A stretch of 64,000 bases of DNA, taken from contig NW_015971541.1 in the NCBI RefSeq assembly GCF_000182565.1, positions 186,001 to 250,000 of the forward strand, in the 5' to 3' direction. The position numbers and the translations under genes were made by a program. Under the pieces are notes generated by a model, which was not told the DNA's origin, ran no database searches, and saw nothing but the letters and a program-made list of their open reading frames with translations. This DNA is from Spizellomyces punctatus DAOM BR117 (lineage: Eukaryota; Chytridiomycota; Chytridiomycetes; Spizellomycetales; Spizellomycetaceae). Every line of letters begins with the position of its first letter. The first letter of the stretch is position 1. Shown here piece after piece: positions 43,675 through 55,229 of this stretch.

Positions 43675-44057
43675 ATGACGTGAGTGTGTATTTCCACCCC
43701 TTCTTTCCCAGAATAGCACACCTAATTGTCCATTGCTAGACTCGGATCCGCCGCCATTCGCCAGCCAGCGTTTACCTTCCTCATCGGGGTCACGCTTGCC
43801 TTTACCGCTTACGGTACGGTGGTCTGGTTACGTGGTGGGAAGGCACCCCCCGTCACGGAATTGGGGAAGTTGGAGCAGCAAGGCGAAGTTGGGTTGGCAG
43901 GGCCACCCAGGGTGAATTTAGGTCCACCTCTGCCAAGGGTAGGTATTGTCTTTGGAAATTATCGGATGTAAGGATCATCCTTACGTTACTTGGTCCATTA
44001 CAGCGAAGTGCTGCCGCTGAGGGACCCCCGGACAAGGCTCGTAATCCCAATGCCTGA
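43675..44057 (+). CDS. Tiny single-pass membrane protein (85 residues), function unknown
   Basis: Exon 1 is only five bases (ATGAC, 43675-43679), then 43740-43938 and 44004-44057; the joined frame is exact. Sequence begins MTLGSAAIRQPAFTFLIGVT and continues LAFTAYGTVVWLRGGK: one transmembrane helix followed by a positive end, then a Gly/Pro/Leu-rich hydrophilic tail ending KARNPNA. The short N-terminus plus one helix is typical of small inner-mitochondrial-membrane subunits or assembly factors, but no named family can be assigned. Intron ends are good (GTGAGT..TAG, GTAGGT..CAG). Confidence 0.6.
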
Positions 44058-45219
44058 GAGCTCTTTCGATTCAGAGGCGGATGCATTTGGAATGAGAGGT
44101 TGAGATATATGATTACTATCTTGTTGCATTTTGAAATATCGAATGGCGGTATACCGACTCCACACTTTTATTGATTAGTGTAGAGGTGACAGAAACTGGC
44201 ACTAGCTACTACACCAGGGAATGAACCAGCGTAAACTGGCTCGGAAAAGCTAACTAACTACTACTAGGCAATTATACACACAATACGTAACGGTTCTAAA
44301 CCAGATAATTGCCCACCACCACACGCGGTCCCTAGTAGGCCTTGATCCAGAACCCTTGATGGCATTGAAGCCAGAGTCTTCACAACATTGGGGAGACTCG
44401 CAAGCTGGAGGATCTTCAGTGACAAGGCTTGGAGACTATAAAAAACTGCATGTCAGCGACAGAATAATATGAAAAGAGATGATGCCATTGGTACATACCA
44501 ACCAAGCTCAACTAATGTGGCAGTATAATAGCAGCTTTGTTGGTTCCGAGTGATTGTTGCTGGTTCCAGTTGGTTGTAGTCATCGGGAGGGCGAGGTCCT
44601 CGGCACCACCACATCTGCATTCTCATGATTGGACTGAGTCGCGATGAGAGTTGCGCAGATGGTTTGAGAGTCAAGGACTGGTGAGCCGATCACGCAGCAA
44701 TCATATCGCTTGTAAAGATGCCATCCATTTACATGGGTCCTTTTATGTCGCTACCCGGTCATCACAATGATCCACTGTCAGCAATCTGCATTATCTTTCA
44801 TCAATCAAATTCCTCTTGACTTGCATGTAGATGGAAAGTTGTTGAAATACGCTTCCCCCCCGCAAATTGACCGGCATTGGTAGTATGCATCGTGGCTTCC
44901 TGTTGCATCGAGCGTCTCCATTCCTGCGATTCTTAAATTTGGTATCGCCACAAACGTATATGTGAGCAAGTAAACGCCTGTTGATGACAGCGGTGGGGAC
45001 AAGTTGGCTGAGGCACGAGAAGCCAGAACTCCTGACAACCCCCGTTTTTTTCTGTTGCGTTTCGCAAAGACAAGACAACAACACGAACTACTCCGTTGTT
45101 GAATTATTATCTCTGCTGTGAGACAAATAAAAATGCACTCAGCAAGCTGGAATGATCACAATTCAAGTAATGTAATGATCATCAGTATTATATATTAAAC
45201 AAAAACATTCAAATTACAT
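44058..45219. other. Intergenic, possible small spliced frame on the minus strand
   Basis: Minus strand from about 44605 reads MRMQMWWCRGPRPPDDYNQL and stays open to a good donor (GTATGT, about 44503). After an acceptor at about 44436 a Cys-rich frame with CESPQCCEDSGF is open for 60 codons, but the phases of the two do not match. I do not call a gene. The remainder shows nothing. Confidence 0.3.
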
Positions 45220-45303
45220 GCCTCAGTAGCACAATCAGGTAGTGCACTCGCCTCCTAAACAGAGGTTAGTGAGAGGTTGCGGGTTCGAGTCCCGTCTGAG
45301 GTG
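45220..45303 (+). tRNA. tRNA-Arg (anticodon CCT) with a 10-nt intron
   Basis: Acceptor GCCTCAG (45220-45226) pairs with CTGAGGT (45296-45302), with G as discriminator base. D stem GCAC/GTGC, anticodon stem CTCGC/GTGAG, T stem GCGGG/CCCGT with loop TTCGAGT. The anticodon loop starts CTCCTA, giving CCT, but 17 bases separate the two stem strands. The extra 10 bases (AACAGAGGTT or a one-base shift) sit one base after the anticodon, the canonical intron position. Anticodon CCU reads AGG arginine codons. An internal B box (GGTTCGAGTCC) is present. A T-run follows at 45323-45330 as terminator. Confidence 0.95.
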
Positions 45304-45782
45304 CTTCGCGTTTTCGAAGGATTTTTTTTGTCGTTCTTCGTCTGCTTCTTGTCCGTCATTACCGCAGCAGTCGCTAAGTTAACCCCTTTCCAGAGAAATT
45401 TCAGAGAAGGCTCTTGATGATGGTTCACCTATAGAACATTCCTCTTTTTGCCATGCTCGACCTCCTCATGAAAAACGGACATGTCAAACAACTCGTGCAG
45501 AGTCCCAACCAGAATACAACAGTGGGTACCACCCTGCTCAAGAATCCTTAATATCTATTCTATTCTTTCACATGATATTCGCATTGTATACCAAAAGGTA
45601 CCTTTGTGGGCTCAAAGAGAGACCATTCCAAAAAAAAAAAAGGAAGAGAAGAATGGGGGAAGGGCAGAATAGGCATTCCCCAGCAATAAAAAAAAGGAAA
45701 AAAAAGCCTGGGGAATCGTCAAAATGTATACAGAACCAAACCAAAAAAAAAAAGACGAAAGAGAATCACGGCCACATGCTCA
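45304..45782. other. Intergenic, A-rich
   Basis: Region between the tRNA and the 3' end of the histidine kinase. It contains the polymerase III terminator T-run (45323-45330) and three A-runs of seven to eleven bases (45629-45758), which on the minus strand are T-rich sequence downstream of the kinase stop. Confidence 0.55.
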
Positions 45783-48700
45783 TCATGCCTTAACCTCAGT
45801 ACTACTATTTCTCGTGTGACCTCCATCCAAGGGGTCTTGCTCTCCGTCGGTTTTCCCATTCCGCAACAATCGCTGTTCTTCCCTGATATCCTCGACAACA
45901 GCAGCAACCACTTGATCAATGGGGATAATGGTGGTAGATGCCGGTGCGGATGATAGCTTGGTGGGTTTGGCTGCCGACCCAGGAGCGAGGGGCTCGGCTG
46001 CAGCGGCAACAGTACTCACTACTAAATGTCCAAAATGTTTGGCAATTTTTTCCTGAAGTTCGAGGGCCTTGAAAGGCTTGGCCAGCCAGTCGTGCATGCC
46101 GGCTTGTTCGCACTTGGCTCGATCGTCCGTTGTTGCAGAGGCGGTGAGTGCTATTATAACTATGGATGGTGGCGCGCGGGATACTGTCCGCGATGACGTG
46201 CTGGTTGAGATAGGAAGTGATGGTAAAGGTGGCGTCTTACAGCGAGCCAACAGCTCTCGTGTTGTTGCCAAACCATCCAGATAGGGCATGCATATATCCA
46301 TTCTGTGTAAAAAGAGGAAGTCAGTCAGCAATGACTCTCTCAATCACACAGCAAAGTCGAACATGGAAAACTTACAGTATCAAATCGTAATGCTTCCCTT
46401 CATCAAAGATCTTTTGCAGCACTTCTCGTCCATTCCATGCAATGTCTGCTTCATACCCCATTTTCTTCAAGACACTCAAAGCAATTTGTTGGTTGACTAC
46501 AGGAGCCGATATCAGAGTAATGCCCAGAAACGAGTTTGTGCAACCATGACAACCACAAACCATACTCACTAGCATTATCCTCAGCCACCAATATTTTGAT
46601 CGGATACATCTTGGCCAAATCTCGGTTGATCCGTGCATTGCGCCGAGTCCTGGTCATTGCCTGGTCTCCTACCACAGTCGAGTCCTCCAGCTCTGTCGCG
46701 CGTGCTTCTGGGAGAGGCGGCAATGCTGTCACCACTGATTCTGCGCTCCCGATTTCGCTGACACCATGGTGAAGGCCAGATGCTCCTGTTGCACCGGGAG
46801 GTGCAGGTTTGACACCAATGCAAAATGCAAATTTGCTCCCGACGCCCTCTGAGCTCTCAACCCAAATATGTCCACCCATCATCTGCACGAGACGAGATGA
46901 GATGGCAAGTCCGAGTCCCGTCCCAACGCCAGAACCCCGCGTGACTTCATTGTCGATTTGCGAGAACGGGATGAAAAGCCGGTTGATTTTGGAACGTGGA
47001 ATACCAATACCTTTTGGTACACGAACAGTCAATGGTCAAATCTGATCACCTCGAGCGCACAAAGGCAGTTAAGGAGAACATTGACACTCACCAGTGTCCA
47101 CGACGGTAAACAATAGTGACACTCTCTCGTCAGCTGCCTTCATATCCTGTTCCTGTTGCGGGTCCTGCTTCGAATCGATAACTGTGCTCATAGTCCCAGC
47201 CGACGCAGCATAATTAGAGCGAATGCCGGCAATAGAGGACCGCCGATCCAGCGTTTGCGGAGGAGTGGGTATATGCCGCCCTTCAAACGTAGGAGAACCG
47301 CTCAGTGTCACCGCCTGCTCCTCGCCATCTTCTGATCCAGAAGGACCAAAGAGCGGGCTATCCGCTGTAAAGTTGTTGGCAAGGGGAGACGATGGAAGTT
47401 TTGTCACATTAAGAGTCACAGCACCGCGATTCGTAAACTGTAATGCATGCATATTGTCAGTGTTTATAGCCCCAACAGGAGCAATCTGTGCCCAGGTACC
47501 TTTAATGCGTTGGATAGGAGGTTCATGACGATTTGTCGCAGTCGCGTCGTGTCCCCTACTATCATGTCAGGAACAGATGGATCAACGTCCCAACGCAGCA
47601 ACAGAGCGGGTGCTGCTCCCTCGACGGGTTCCACAGGCTTGAACATGATCGGAGTAGTATTTGCTGCATGCCCCTCCACAACAGTTATTCTTTTTTTCGA
47701 TAGACTTGGTGACATGCTTGCGAGGTGAACCGCCTCCTTCAGACATCGTCGCAGCGACATGGGACGGTCCTGTAGGACAAACTTGAGATCCTCATCCCCA
47801 ATCTTTGACAAGTCTAGAATGTCGTTGATAACAGCTAGCAAATGTTCGCCGCTTGAGTTTATCAGTTCAAGTCGGTTTCTTTGTTCGTCTTTCAAATCAT
47901 TTGAATCCCAAAGAATCATATCTGTGAGCCCTATGATGGCAGAAACCGGCGTTCTTATCTCGTGACTCATGTTTGCCAGGAAATGCGTTTTGGATTTCGT
48001 TGCTGCTTGCGCAGCTGCGGATTCAATTTTGAGGTGACGTAGTTCCGTTGAGCGCTCGAGTTCCTTGCTCACTCTGCATCCAACCTCTTTCAAGACGCCA
48101 GCAGCGAGCGGGGTTGATGCAGACTCTGGCGCCATGGCATGCAGATGGAGCGAGTTCTGTACGTTTGTTCCTACGCCCAAGATGCCTATTGTGCGACCAC
48201 TCGCATTTTTGAGAGCTAATAGACAGCAGGATTCGAGGTTTGCATCGGGAAATGCTTTTAAGGTGGAAGTTGGGATGATAGATGCCAATTGGGAAGGGAT
48301 AACAATCGGGTCTCCTTGGTCTAGGTGAGCAAAGATGTCTTTGGGGATTGGGAACACCGTTGCTGATGTATTTCGAACACTGCAAGATTGACGAGCGATG
48401 AGTAAAGAGTGGATTACACAAATGCGTTTCGCTCTGCCATTTGTAACAAAGTCCTTAGAGCATCGCCGACATGTTCGCCACTGTAGGATATCCCCACAGC
48501 GTCCTGACAAGCTCGCATGATAAGGCACGCTAATATGACGAGAATCCCCTCCGAACTGCGGATGTCTTGCCAATCCTTTTTTTCAGCGCGTCGCACTGCT
48601 TTTCCTCCCTTGGAGCTACACCATGTTTCGCGACTTGGCACTCTTCTGACGATAATAGATTCCCACACTCAACTGCGCACTCTTCAGTCGCTTACCGTTC

Positions 48701-49195
48701 TTGGGAATAAGAAGCGATGAGAGAAAACCCCACATCTCTACTATTGCACGGTCTTTTTCCAACTTTGCATTCGTCTCTTGTTGAATCTAACTGTGGTGTC
48801 GTCTCATCGTCCTCCTCCGCCAACTGCCCGACAAAAGCAACCACTACGCCCAAACACTCGCAAAGCGTCTCTGCAAGTTCCTGAAAATAGGCCTGTCCAG
48901 TGTAGGAGTACGTTCTCAGTTTGATGTGGCTGACAAGCGAGTTGTCCACCTCGTCCAAGCGGTGAATGGGAAGCGATGAAGATCCGGGCATTTTGCACCA
49001 ATGCCAGTGTGATGAAGGGAAAACGATGCAAAAGGGAAGCCCAGCGTCTCTTCCCTCACTTGCCTTCCACGTGATTTCCGGTGGAACGGCCACCTCCTGT
49101 CGTCCTCGCCGTCCCAACAACCGATCTGCGTCATTCCCATAAAGTGGGACCAAAAAGCGTCTTTTTGAATCAAAGGGAAATGTCGTCATTTTCAT
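45783..49195 (-). CDS. Hybrid histidine kinase with GAF-like sensor and receiver domain
   Basis: Seven exons (49195-48696, about 48645-48418, 48379-47500, 47437-47092, 47010-46570, 46496-46376, 46302-45783) total about 1011 residues. The N-terminus starts [13 protein letters not shown], and a GAF-like domain ([40 protein letters not shown]) lies between residues 120 and 390. HisKA has the phospho-acceptor His in [19 protein letters not shown]. HATPase has N-box [19 protein letters not shown]1 VVDTGIGIP and G2 [18 protein letters not shown], with a Ser/Thr/Pro-rich insert between N-box and G1. The receiver has VAEDN, phospho-acceptor Asp in [13 protein letters not shown], and LAKPF. No PAS or membrane segment, so probably cytosolic. 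A phosphorelay partner is expected elsewhere. Confidence 0.92.
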
Positions 49196-49489
49196 GGATG
49201 GAGAATTTTACATTTATTTACCCGCATTTTGGATATCACTATAACCATATTTGGATTAAACTCACTTACAGCTACAACATGCTATGTCACCCACACTGGA
49301 TTATGTAATTGTTCATATTTCCATTTATGGCTAAATGAACAAGGGTGGGAAACAAACGTCGATGGGACGACAACGAAAACGACGACGGGGCCATTGGCGA
49401 TTGGCAAGCAAGTTTATTAAACAAGGAAGCAGAACAGAAAATACATTTGCTCTCAAAAAGCACACACAGCAGCAGCATCGTTGTGTACA
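49196..49489. other. Short intergenic between two minus-strand genes
   Basis: About 294 bp between the RasGAP stop and the histidine kinase start. It must contain the kinase promoter and the RasGAP 3' end. Nothing else seen. Confidence 0.5.
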
Positions 49490-52400
49490 CTACAGGCCTC
49501 TCATGAATCCACCACTCGGGAGCGACATGGGCATGGGCACACGCCTTCTTTCCTCTGCAGCATGCCACGACGGCTGCTGTCTCTCCCGATGCATCGACTC
49601 CTCGTCAAGTGGATCATGTGAACCCATAGGAGGAGACACACACTCAATGCTTGTGGCTGAACCCTTTTTGCGAAACAGGTTTGTGGCCGATCGGTGGGTT
49701 CGCGTGTCTTTGCTGCCGGATGAGATGGTGCCGTAATGACTACTAGACGACGATGAGCCATGTACCGGACTAAGGGGATGACTTCCAAGTGTCAGATTAT
49801 CCCCAGATTTGGAATGGGAGTGCTTGGAAGAGTCTCGTCCTGTGAGAATGTTGCGGAGAGTTGTTCCAACCTTGTTGGTTCGCGCCAAAAACCCATAACC
49901 CTTCTTGGTCGGGGACTTTGCTGGTTTGGTAGGAGATTTGGGTGTTTCTTGTTGACTAGCTGGAGTAGGAGGTGCTGCAGCCGGCTGCTCTTTGTTAGTA
50001 GGTGGCGGTGGTGGGGTAGTCGTTATCCGTGGTATTGTCCCAGGAGTTGTCACGGTTGGGGGACGTTGAGAACGTTGAGTAGTAGAAAGTGGCGTAGGCA
50101 CCACCATTGGGGACGGAGCATTCATATGCTCAGGTTGGGCGCGAACAGACCCGACAGGAGTCCCTACGTCACTTCCAATACTACCTTCACGTCGTGACCC
50201 TACCATGCGCCCCCAGCTGATTCTCCTCTTTTGTTTCTCCTCTTGAGGGGTAACTAAAGGGCTCATGGGTGCCAAAACAAAGGCGTCTTCATCGTCATCA
50301 TCCACAGCGGCAATGGCATTAGACAAGAGTCCGTCCTGCATACTGAATGGGTACATTGTCGCCTGTGCCGCATTCGATGACACGGGTCCCGAGGAATTGG
50401 TGCTTCCGCTGCCAAGCCCGCGGACGAAATCTTTAATGTGGTCCACGGCTTGTGGGGTACCCACAATGGCTTTGGGTTTGCGCAGCGGGCTGGGACGTGA
50501 CTGGTTGCGAGCAGAGTCGGGTATCGGTGGGATCGGAGGTGCAGGTGGGATGTGTCCAATGTCAAAATGTCCCGCCATTGACATGGGCGACGGGGCGACG
50601 AGAGTTGGCGCAGCAGAGCCAATGTGTGTTGGTATCATTCGTAACGCTAATTGTGTCGATGGGACAGGTGCTTGCGGTGGTGGTGGCGGTGCCAATTGGC
50701 CTGAACCGAGTTGGCCTGAACCGAGTTGGCCTGACCCGAGTTGGCCAGAATCGAGAGCATCTGGCATTGATCCTTCATTCCCGCCACTCCCTCGTCGCTT
50801 TGCCTCATCGTCGAACACTGGAGGTTCTCCGTATACGCTCAGCCCTCTTGACCTGGTGTAGGCTTCAAACGCAGGGTCGGCTTCCTCCGCCAGCGTTGTG
50901 GCAGTGACAGGTGGCAACACTGGTACCAATTCACTTTCCCCATTGGGTCCCCGCTGGCTTGCCTGCTCTTGGGCAGCAACATTGAGTTTTTCCATGATCG
51001 GAATCAAACTTGTTAACTTTGCTTTCTTTTCCACATCTTCTGGGGTGGCCAATGCCTCGATGCTCGCTTTAATGTCATCCCATTTTTCGCTAATGCATTG
51101 GTGCAATACAGCGCTTTCTCTCCTGAGATCAACTCGAGGTTTAGGACAGGGCGGTCGACCCATTCCATCAGGTGGTGTTGAGACCTGCTCAATAAACCCT
51201 TTCATGGCGTCGACATGTGTCGCAATCCAGTTGTTGCACGGCGCCATGTGGGGCTCCTTTCCCTCGAATTCGCTCAAATTGGCCAGATTTTGCAGAATCT
51301 TTGCAATTAGAGTCAATGTTCGTGCTGTAGATGCATCGGGGTGATCATTCATAATTCCAAACAGCTTGGGAGACAAAATAGCCGGACAAAAGAACCGAAG
51401 AAAGATGAATCCGCTCACAGCAGCATACTTGATTTTGGGTTCTGAAAACTTTGTGCCGGCAGTTTGGGCCATGTCCGAAAAGACAGCAACCAGCTCGATG
51501 GGACAATTGTTAGCGGAGCGTTGAATGGCTTCCCAAAAGATCGTGACGTGATTTAGGAGGCGCTTCCAATTCCGTTTCAGTAGCTCGGTTTCTTTGCCTT
51601 GTGGAAGACGAGCAGGATCGACCTCGCAGCTCTCTTTCGAAGTGTAGACACCGCGGATGAGGGATTGAAGCGTCTGATGGAGATATTCTTGACCAACCAA
51701 CTTCATATACTGATCGAGTAGTTTGGTGGCGACAGAATTACCCCGGAAAATGATGTTTGGGTCATCTGCCAGCATAAAACGAGATGAGCACGATTGTGAC
51801 ATCCAAGCGCTAGATTGAAATACTCACCTGTAGCTACAATCTCGTCCTTTGTCAAACACTTGACGCCCTCCACATCTCTATTATGCGCAATCAGAATGTT
51901 TAAAACAGTTTTGGCAAACTCCTCTCTTTGCTGCGTTAATATCCCTCCCAAGAACCTGACACATGTCAAACTGGGTTCTGTTACAATCTGCAAAAACTCT
52001 TCGTAAAGGGCAATGGGCAGAGATTGGTCATTGGAAAGGATGTAAGCGATTCGAACGGCTCCCACGGGAGAGTTTGCGTTGTCGCTGGCTCGTGCGAATG
52101 GGCGGATTTGGTACCATTCTTCGACCTTTTTGCCAGTCTTGAGGGTGGAGAGGTTGATACTCACGTAACCTAGAATAAGTAGCAAACGGTTTAGCTGTTC
52201 CGACAAGTGGATATCGACAATGAACAAGGCCGAAACTCACCAATTTCGGAATCCTTTTGCAGCTTCATTGTAGCGCCGTTGAAGAAGAGTAATCTCAGCC
52301 TCGATCGACAGGGCGGAATGTCGCTGAACCGAAACTCCTCTCCCCAGAAAGGACTCTCCTCATTCCGTATCCCCGTCCTCGCCTGTTTCACATCGTTGAA

Positions 52401-53929
52401 TAGAACAACACAATAGGGATTGATGCTCTTTACAAGTCCCGTGCTGCTCGATTTGAGATCCTTGGCTTCCATTACCCACAGCCGCATGGACCGGACGTTG
52501 GTTCCGTCTTGTTTGGGTGATTCCACACCGTTGAGGCTTTTACCGTAGACTGCAGCACATTTAGGACAGCATGAGCAGAATTTGCGAAACGTCTGCATCC
52601 ATTCATGCTTGTCATTGGCGGATTCTGCAATCAGGTTGTAGGTTATTCGGCCACTAGTGGAAGTCGCACCCTCCTCGCTCCAGTCCAAAATCAACTGAAA
52701 ACAGTTCGCTCGGCCAAAGTAACTGTCGTCAAGAGACCACACCTGTCCCCTTGACAGCGTCACTACCTCTCTAGGTGACTCGGAATCTTCGTGATCGAAA
52801 CAGTATAATATCCCATCGTCCATTATGACAAAGTAATTGGTTGTCCAGCCACTGACTGTGTCCCCTCGTTTAATGTACACTCGCCCAGCCTTGAGCGGGT
52901 TCAATAAACTTCGAACTGAAACAGTGTTGAAATCCACCCGTTCTGCTCTGCCTATGTGGTTTTGTTCAAATATAACAATATCCTTTTGGGTGTCGATACT
53001 GGACATGAGGTCTTGGACAGAGCGAAGGACGGCGCCGCGGGACTCAATGTCAATGCAGTCTAGAGAGGCAACATCGTTCATAGCTTTTCGTATGAGAGAG
53101 AGCCGCTTTTCTTCGTACATTCTGACTTCCTGTATATGACGATATCAAATGAGCACGGTAAATTGAAACCAGAAACAGACGCAATGACTTACGTTTTCCA
53201 ACGCAGGCATCATTTGTTCATAATAAACCTGCTGTGCTGTTGAGCGCTTTTCCTCTGATTTTCTTAATCCCTCCGCGGCAACCGATACTCGCTCAATAGC
53301 CCCTGCAGCCTTGATTTGCAGCTTCTCCAAATCCCTCTTTTTATCCGCCCTCAACTGAGCCTTACTCAAACTATCCACCATTTCGCTCGCCGCTGTCTGA
53401 GCGCTATCATACTCTTGTTTTGCCCGCCGAAAGTCGGTGTATGTGTCTTGCAATTGTCTCGTCAGTGCTCTACCCTGGTCAAGGTGTGCTTTGCGCATGG
53501 CCTCCATCTCCCGGATATGTCCTTGCATTGGGTCAATCACTGTGCGTTGTAGCTGGTTGGCCACTTGTATGTGAGCTTCCGCGAGAGAGTTCAGTTGGTC
53601 AGCTGCATCAAAGACGGCAGTCCATAAGCTCATGCTCAAGAGTTGGGATCGAACTGAGGTAGGGGCACCGGGGGATTGGTGGACTGATGCTGTGTAAGAA
53701 TGTGGCCGCATGCCTTCCCAGGCCGATCGGTGGTAGCCTTGACATAGCTCCGCTGGAGTAACAGCCATACCGTTAGTACCAAAAAGTCGGAACTGCTGGA
53801 TATGACAGACTCACCAAGCGCCATCCCATACTCTTGCTCGATCTCCTGTCTCCTTCTCCAGAATCCCACCAACTCCCGACACTGTCGGGTAGACTCCTCC
53901 GTAAACCCTGCAATCGTCGAAAGCGGCAT
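49490..53929 (-). CDS. F-BAR / PH / C2 / RasGAP protein (1393 residues)
   Basis: Exons 53929-53815, 53752-53193, 53129-52241, 52169-51828 and 51765-49490 join to 1394 codons. Residues 1-290: F-BAR-like coiled coil (CRELVGFWRRRQEIEQEYGM, then long helices such as DLEKLQIKAAGAIERVS) that bends membranes. PH domain about 340-460 (GRVYIKRGDTVSGWTTNYFV..., ANDKHEWMQTFRKFC). C2 domain about 480-600 (MRLWVMEAKDLKSS, PYCVVLFND, ESPFWGEEFRF, LSTLKTGKKVEEWYQI). RasGAP domain about 600-860 with the arginine finger in IIFRGNSVATKLLDQYMK, SGFIFLRFFCPAILSP and KILQNLANLSEF. The 530-residue tail is Pro/Ser-rich and disordered, with a tandem repeat. It would switch off Ras at curved membranes or cell tips. 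The catalytic Arg and FLR motif are intact. Confidence 0.9.
50696..50755 (-). repeat. Four 15-bp tandem copies encoding GSGQL in the RasGAP tail
   Basis: The plus-strand unit TTGGCCTGAACCGAG appears four times in a row (50696-50710, 50711-50725, 50726-50740, 50741-50755); the last two carry one and three changes. On the coding strand it gives repeats of five residues (SGQLG) just before a Pro-rich run. Perfect periodicity of 15 keeps frame, so copy number may vary between strains. Confidence 0.9.
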
Positions 53930-55229
53930 GATCCACTAACGAAAACCAACCAAAATCCAATAATTAAAGATATAGTACTACTGAATACCAAAGGTTACAG
54001 AAGAAGCTCTAAACGGGTTCCAAATCCTCTGCATTCGGCCCGGACTTCTCCCTCAAAAAGAACCTTCTGCGCAGTGTTACAAGAGCAGGGGAAAAATATA
54101 ATTAGACCCCTAAATCACTAGAGTTAGTGGCTCACGCTTAACCAGACCAAACAGCTATTCCAGCAGGGTCCCTATTCATGTGGTCAATTCGTTCATGAAT
54201 GAGTTGCCAATGTCCGACACCAGATCAATCTAAAAATAGCTTTGAGGTAGTGTGATCAACTTCTGGATTTTATCCCACTCATATATGTAACTGGCCCGGA
54301 GATACTGGATTCCCGGTTCTGACCAATTACATGGTTTGCTGCTTCAAGCAAGGTTACGTTAAAGATCAATGCATGGCAGCGCGGTATTTACATGAAATGC
54401 ATCGAGGTGCAGTGGGTGCACATCCGTATCGTGGGGACCTATTGGAGACTATCCATTCAGGGCTTTGTATTCCTCATGCGGATCTATGTGTTTGTCAACC
54501 GCTTTAATCCCTAATAATTCGTAACGTACACTCAAGAGGATTACAGATAAACTAGACCACGGGTACGATCCACGTTGATGAAGCAGAAGTGCGTGGCCGC
54601 ATTTCGACTGTGGTCAAAGCGGTAATGAAATATAACCTTCTGGAACCCAAAGTTTTTCTAACGTTGTCATTTACTCAAAATTCCTGTCAGGAGTGCTAAG
54701 TTTAATCTTCCACCATGAAATCAAGATGCTACATCATTGCTTCCTTTGGCTAGCACTTCCAGTCTGACAGAGTGACAGTCAACTAATTTCTCCTGGAAAG
54801 AGCCAATCTGCCCGGACGATTGCAAGCTCACATTAAATTGTTGCTAATTTATCTAGTACATTCTGGAAATGCTTCATACAGTGTGCACGCCATCCCGTAT
54901 ACTTTGACAGTATGCCAAAGGTTGGAAACACATACAATATCAGTCATTTCTGGCTGTTACGACGATAGGACTTCAAAAACATCGACAGATTGATCAGCAG
55001 AAATCCTGAAGAGCAAGTCCAATCTGAGTGGGCCAAACGTGAGGTCAAACTCACCTTGTCACGCCAATTAGTAAGCAATGACGCGCGACCAACGAGATCA
55101 AGCCACGTTTCAATCACGCAAGACTGCTCACAACTTTTGAACAAACGTATAAATACGATAGGTCACTTTTCAAGATCTACTGCCATATTTTGACGCACTT
55201 TGCACCCAACACAAAACAACAACAACGAA
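53930..55229. other. Gene-poor intergenic region with divergent promoters
   Basis: About 1.3 kb between divergent starts of the RasGAP gene (minus) and the Mix17-like gene (plus). Short open frames occur near 54944-55193 on both strands but they mirror one another and have no features. No element recognised. Confidence 0.45.

Noticed and set aside
45629-45758. A-runs considered as retrotransposon poly(A) tails
   Set aside because: No element sequence or target-site duplication next to them; on the minus strand they are simple T-rich sequence after the kinase gene.
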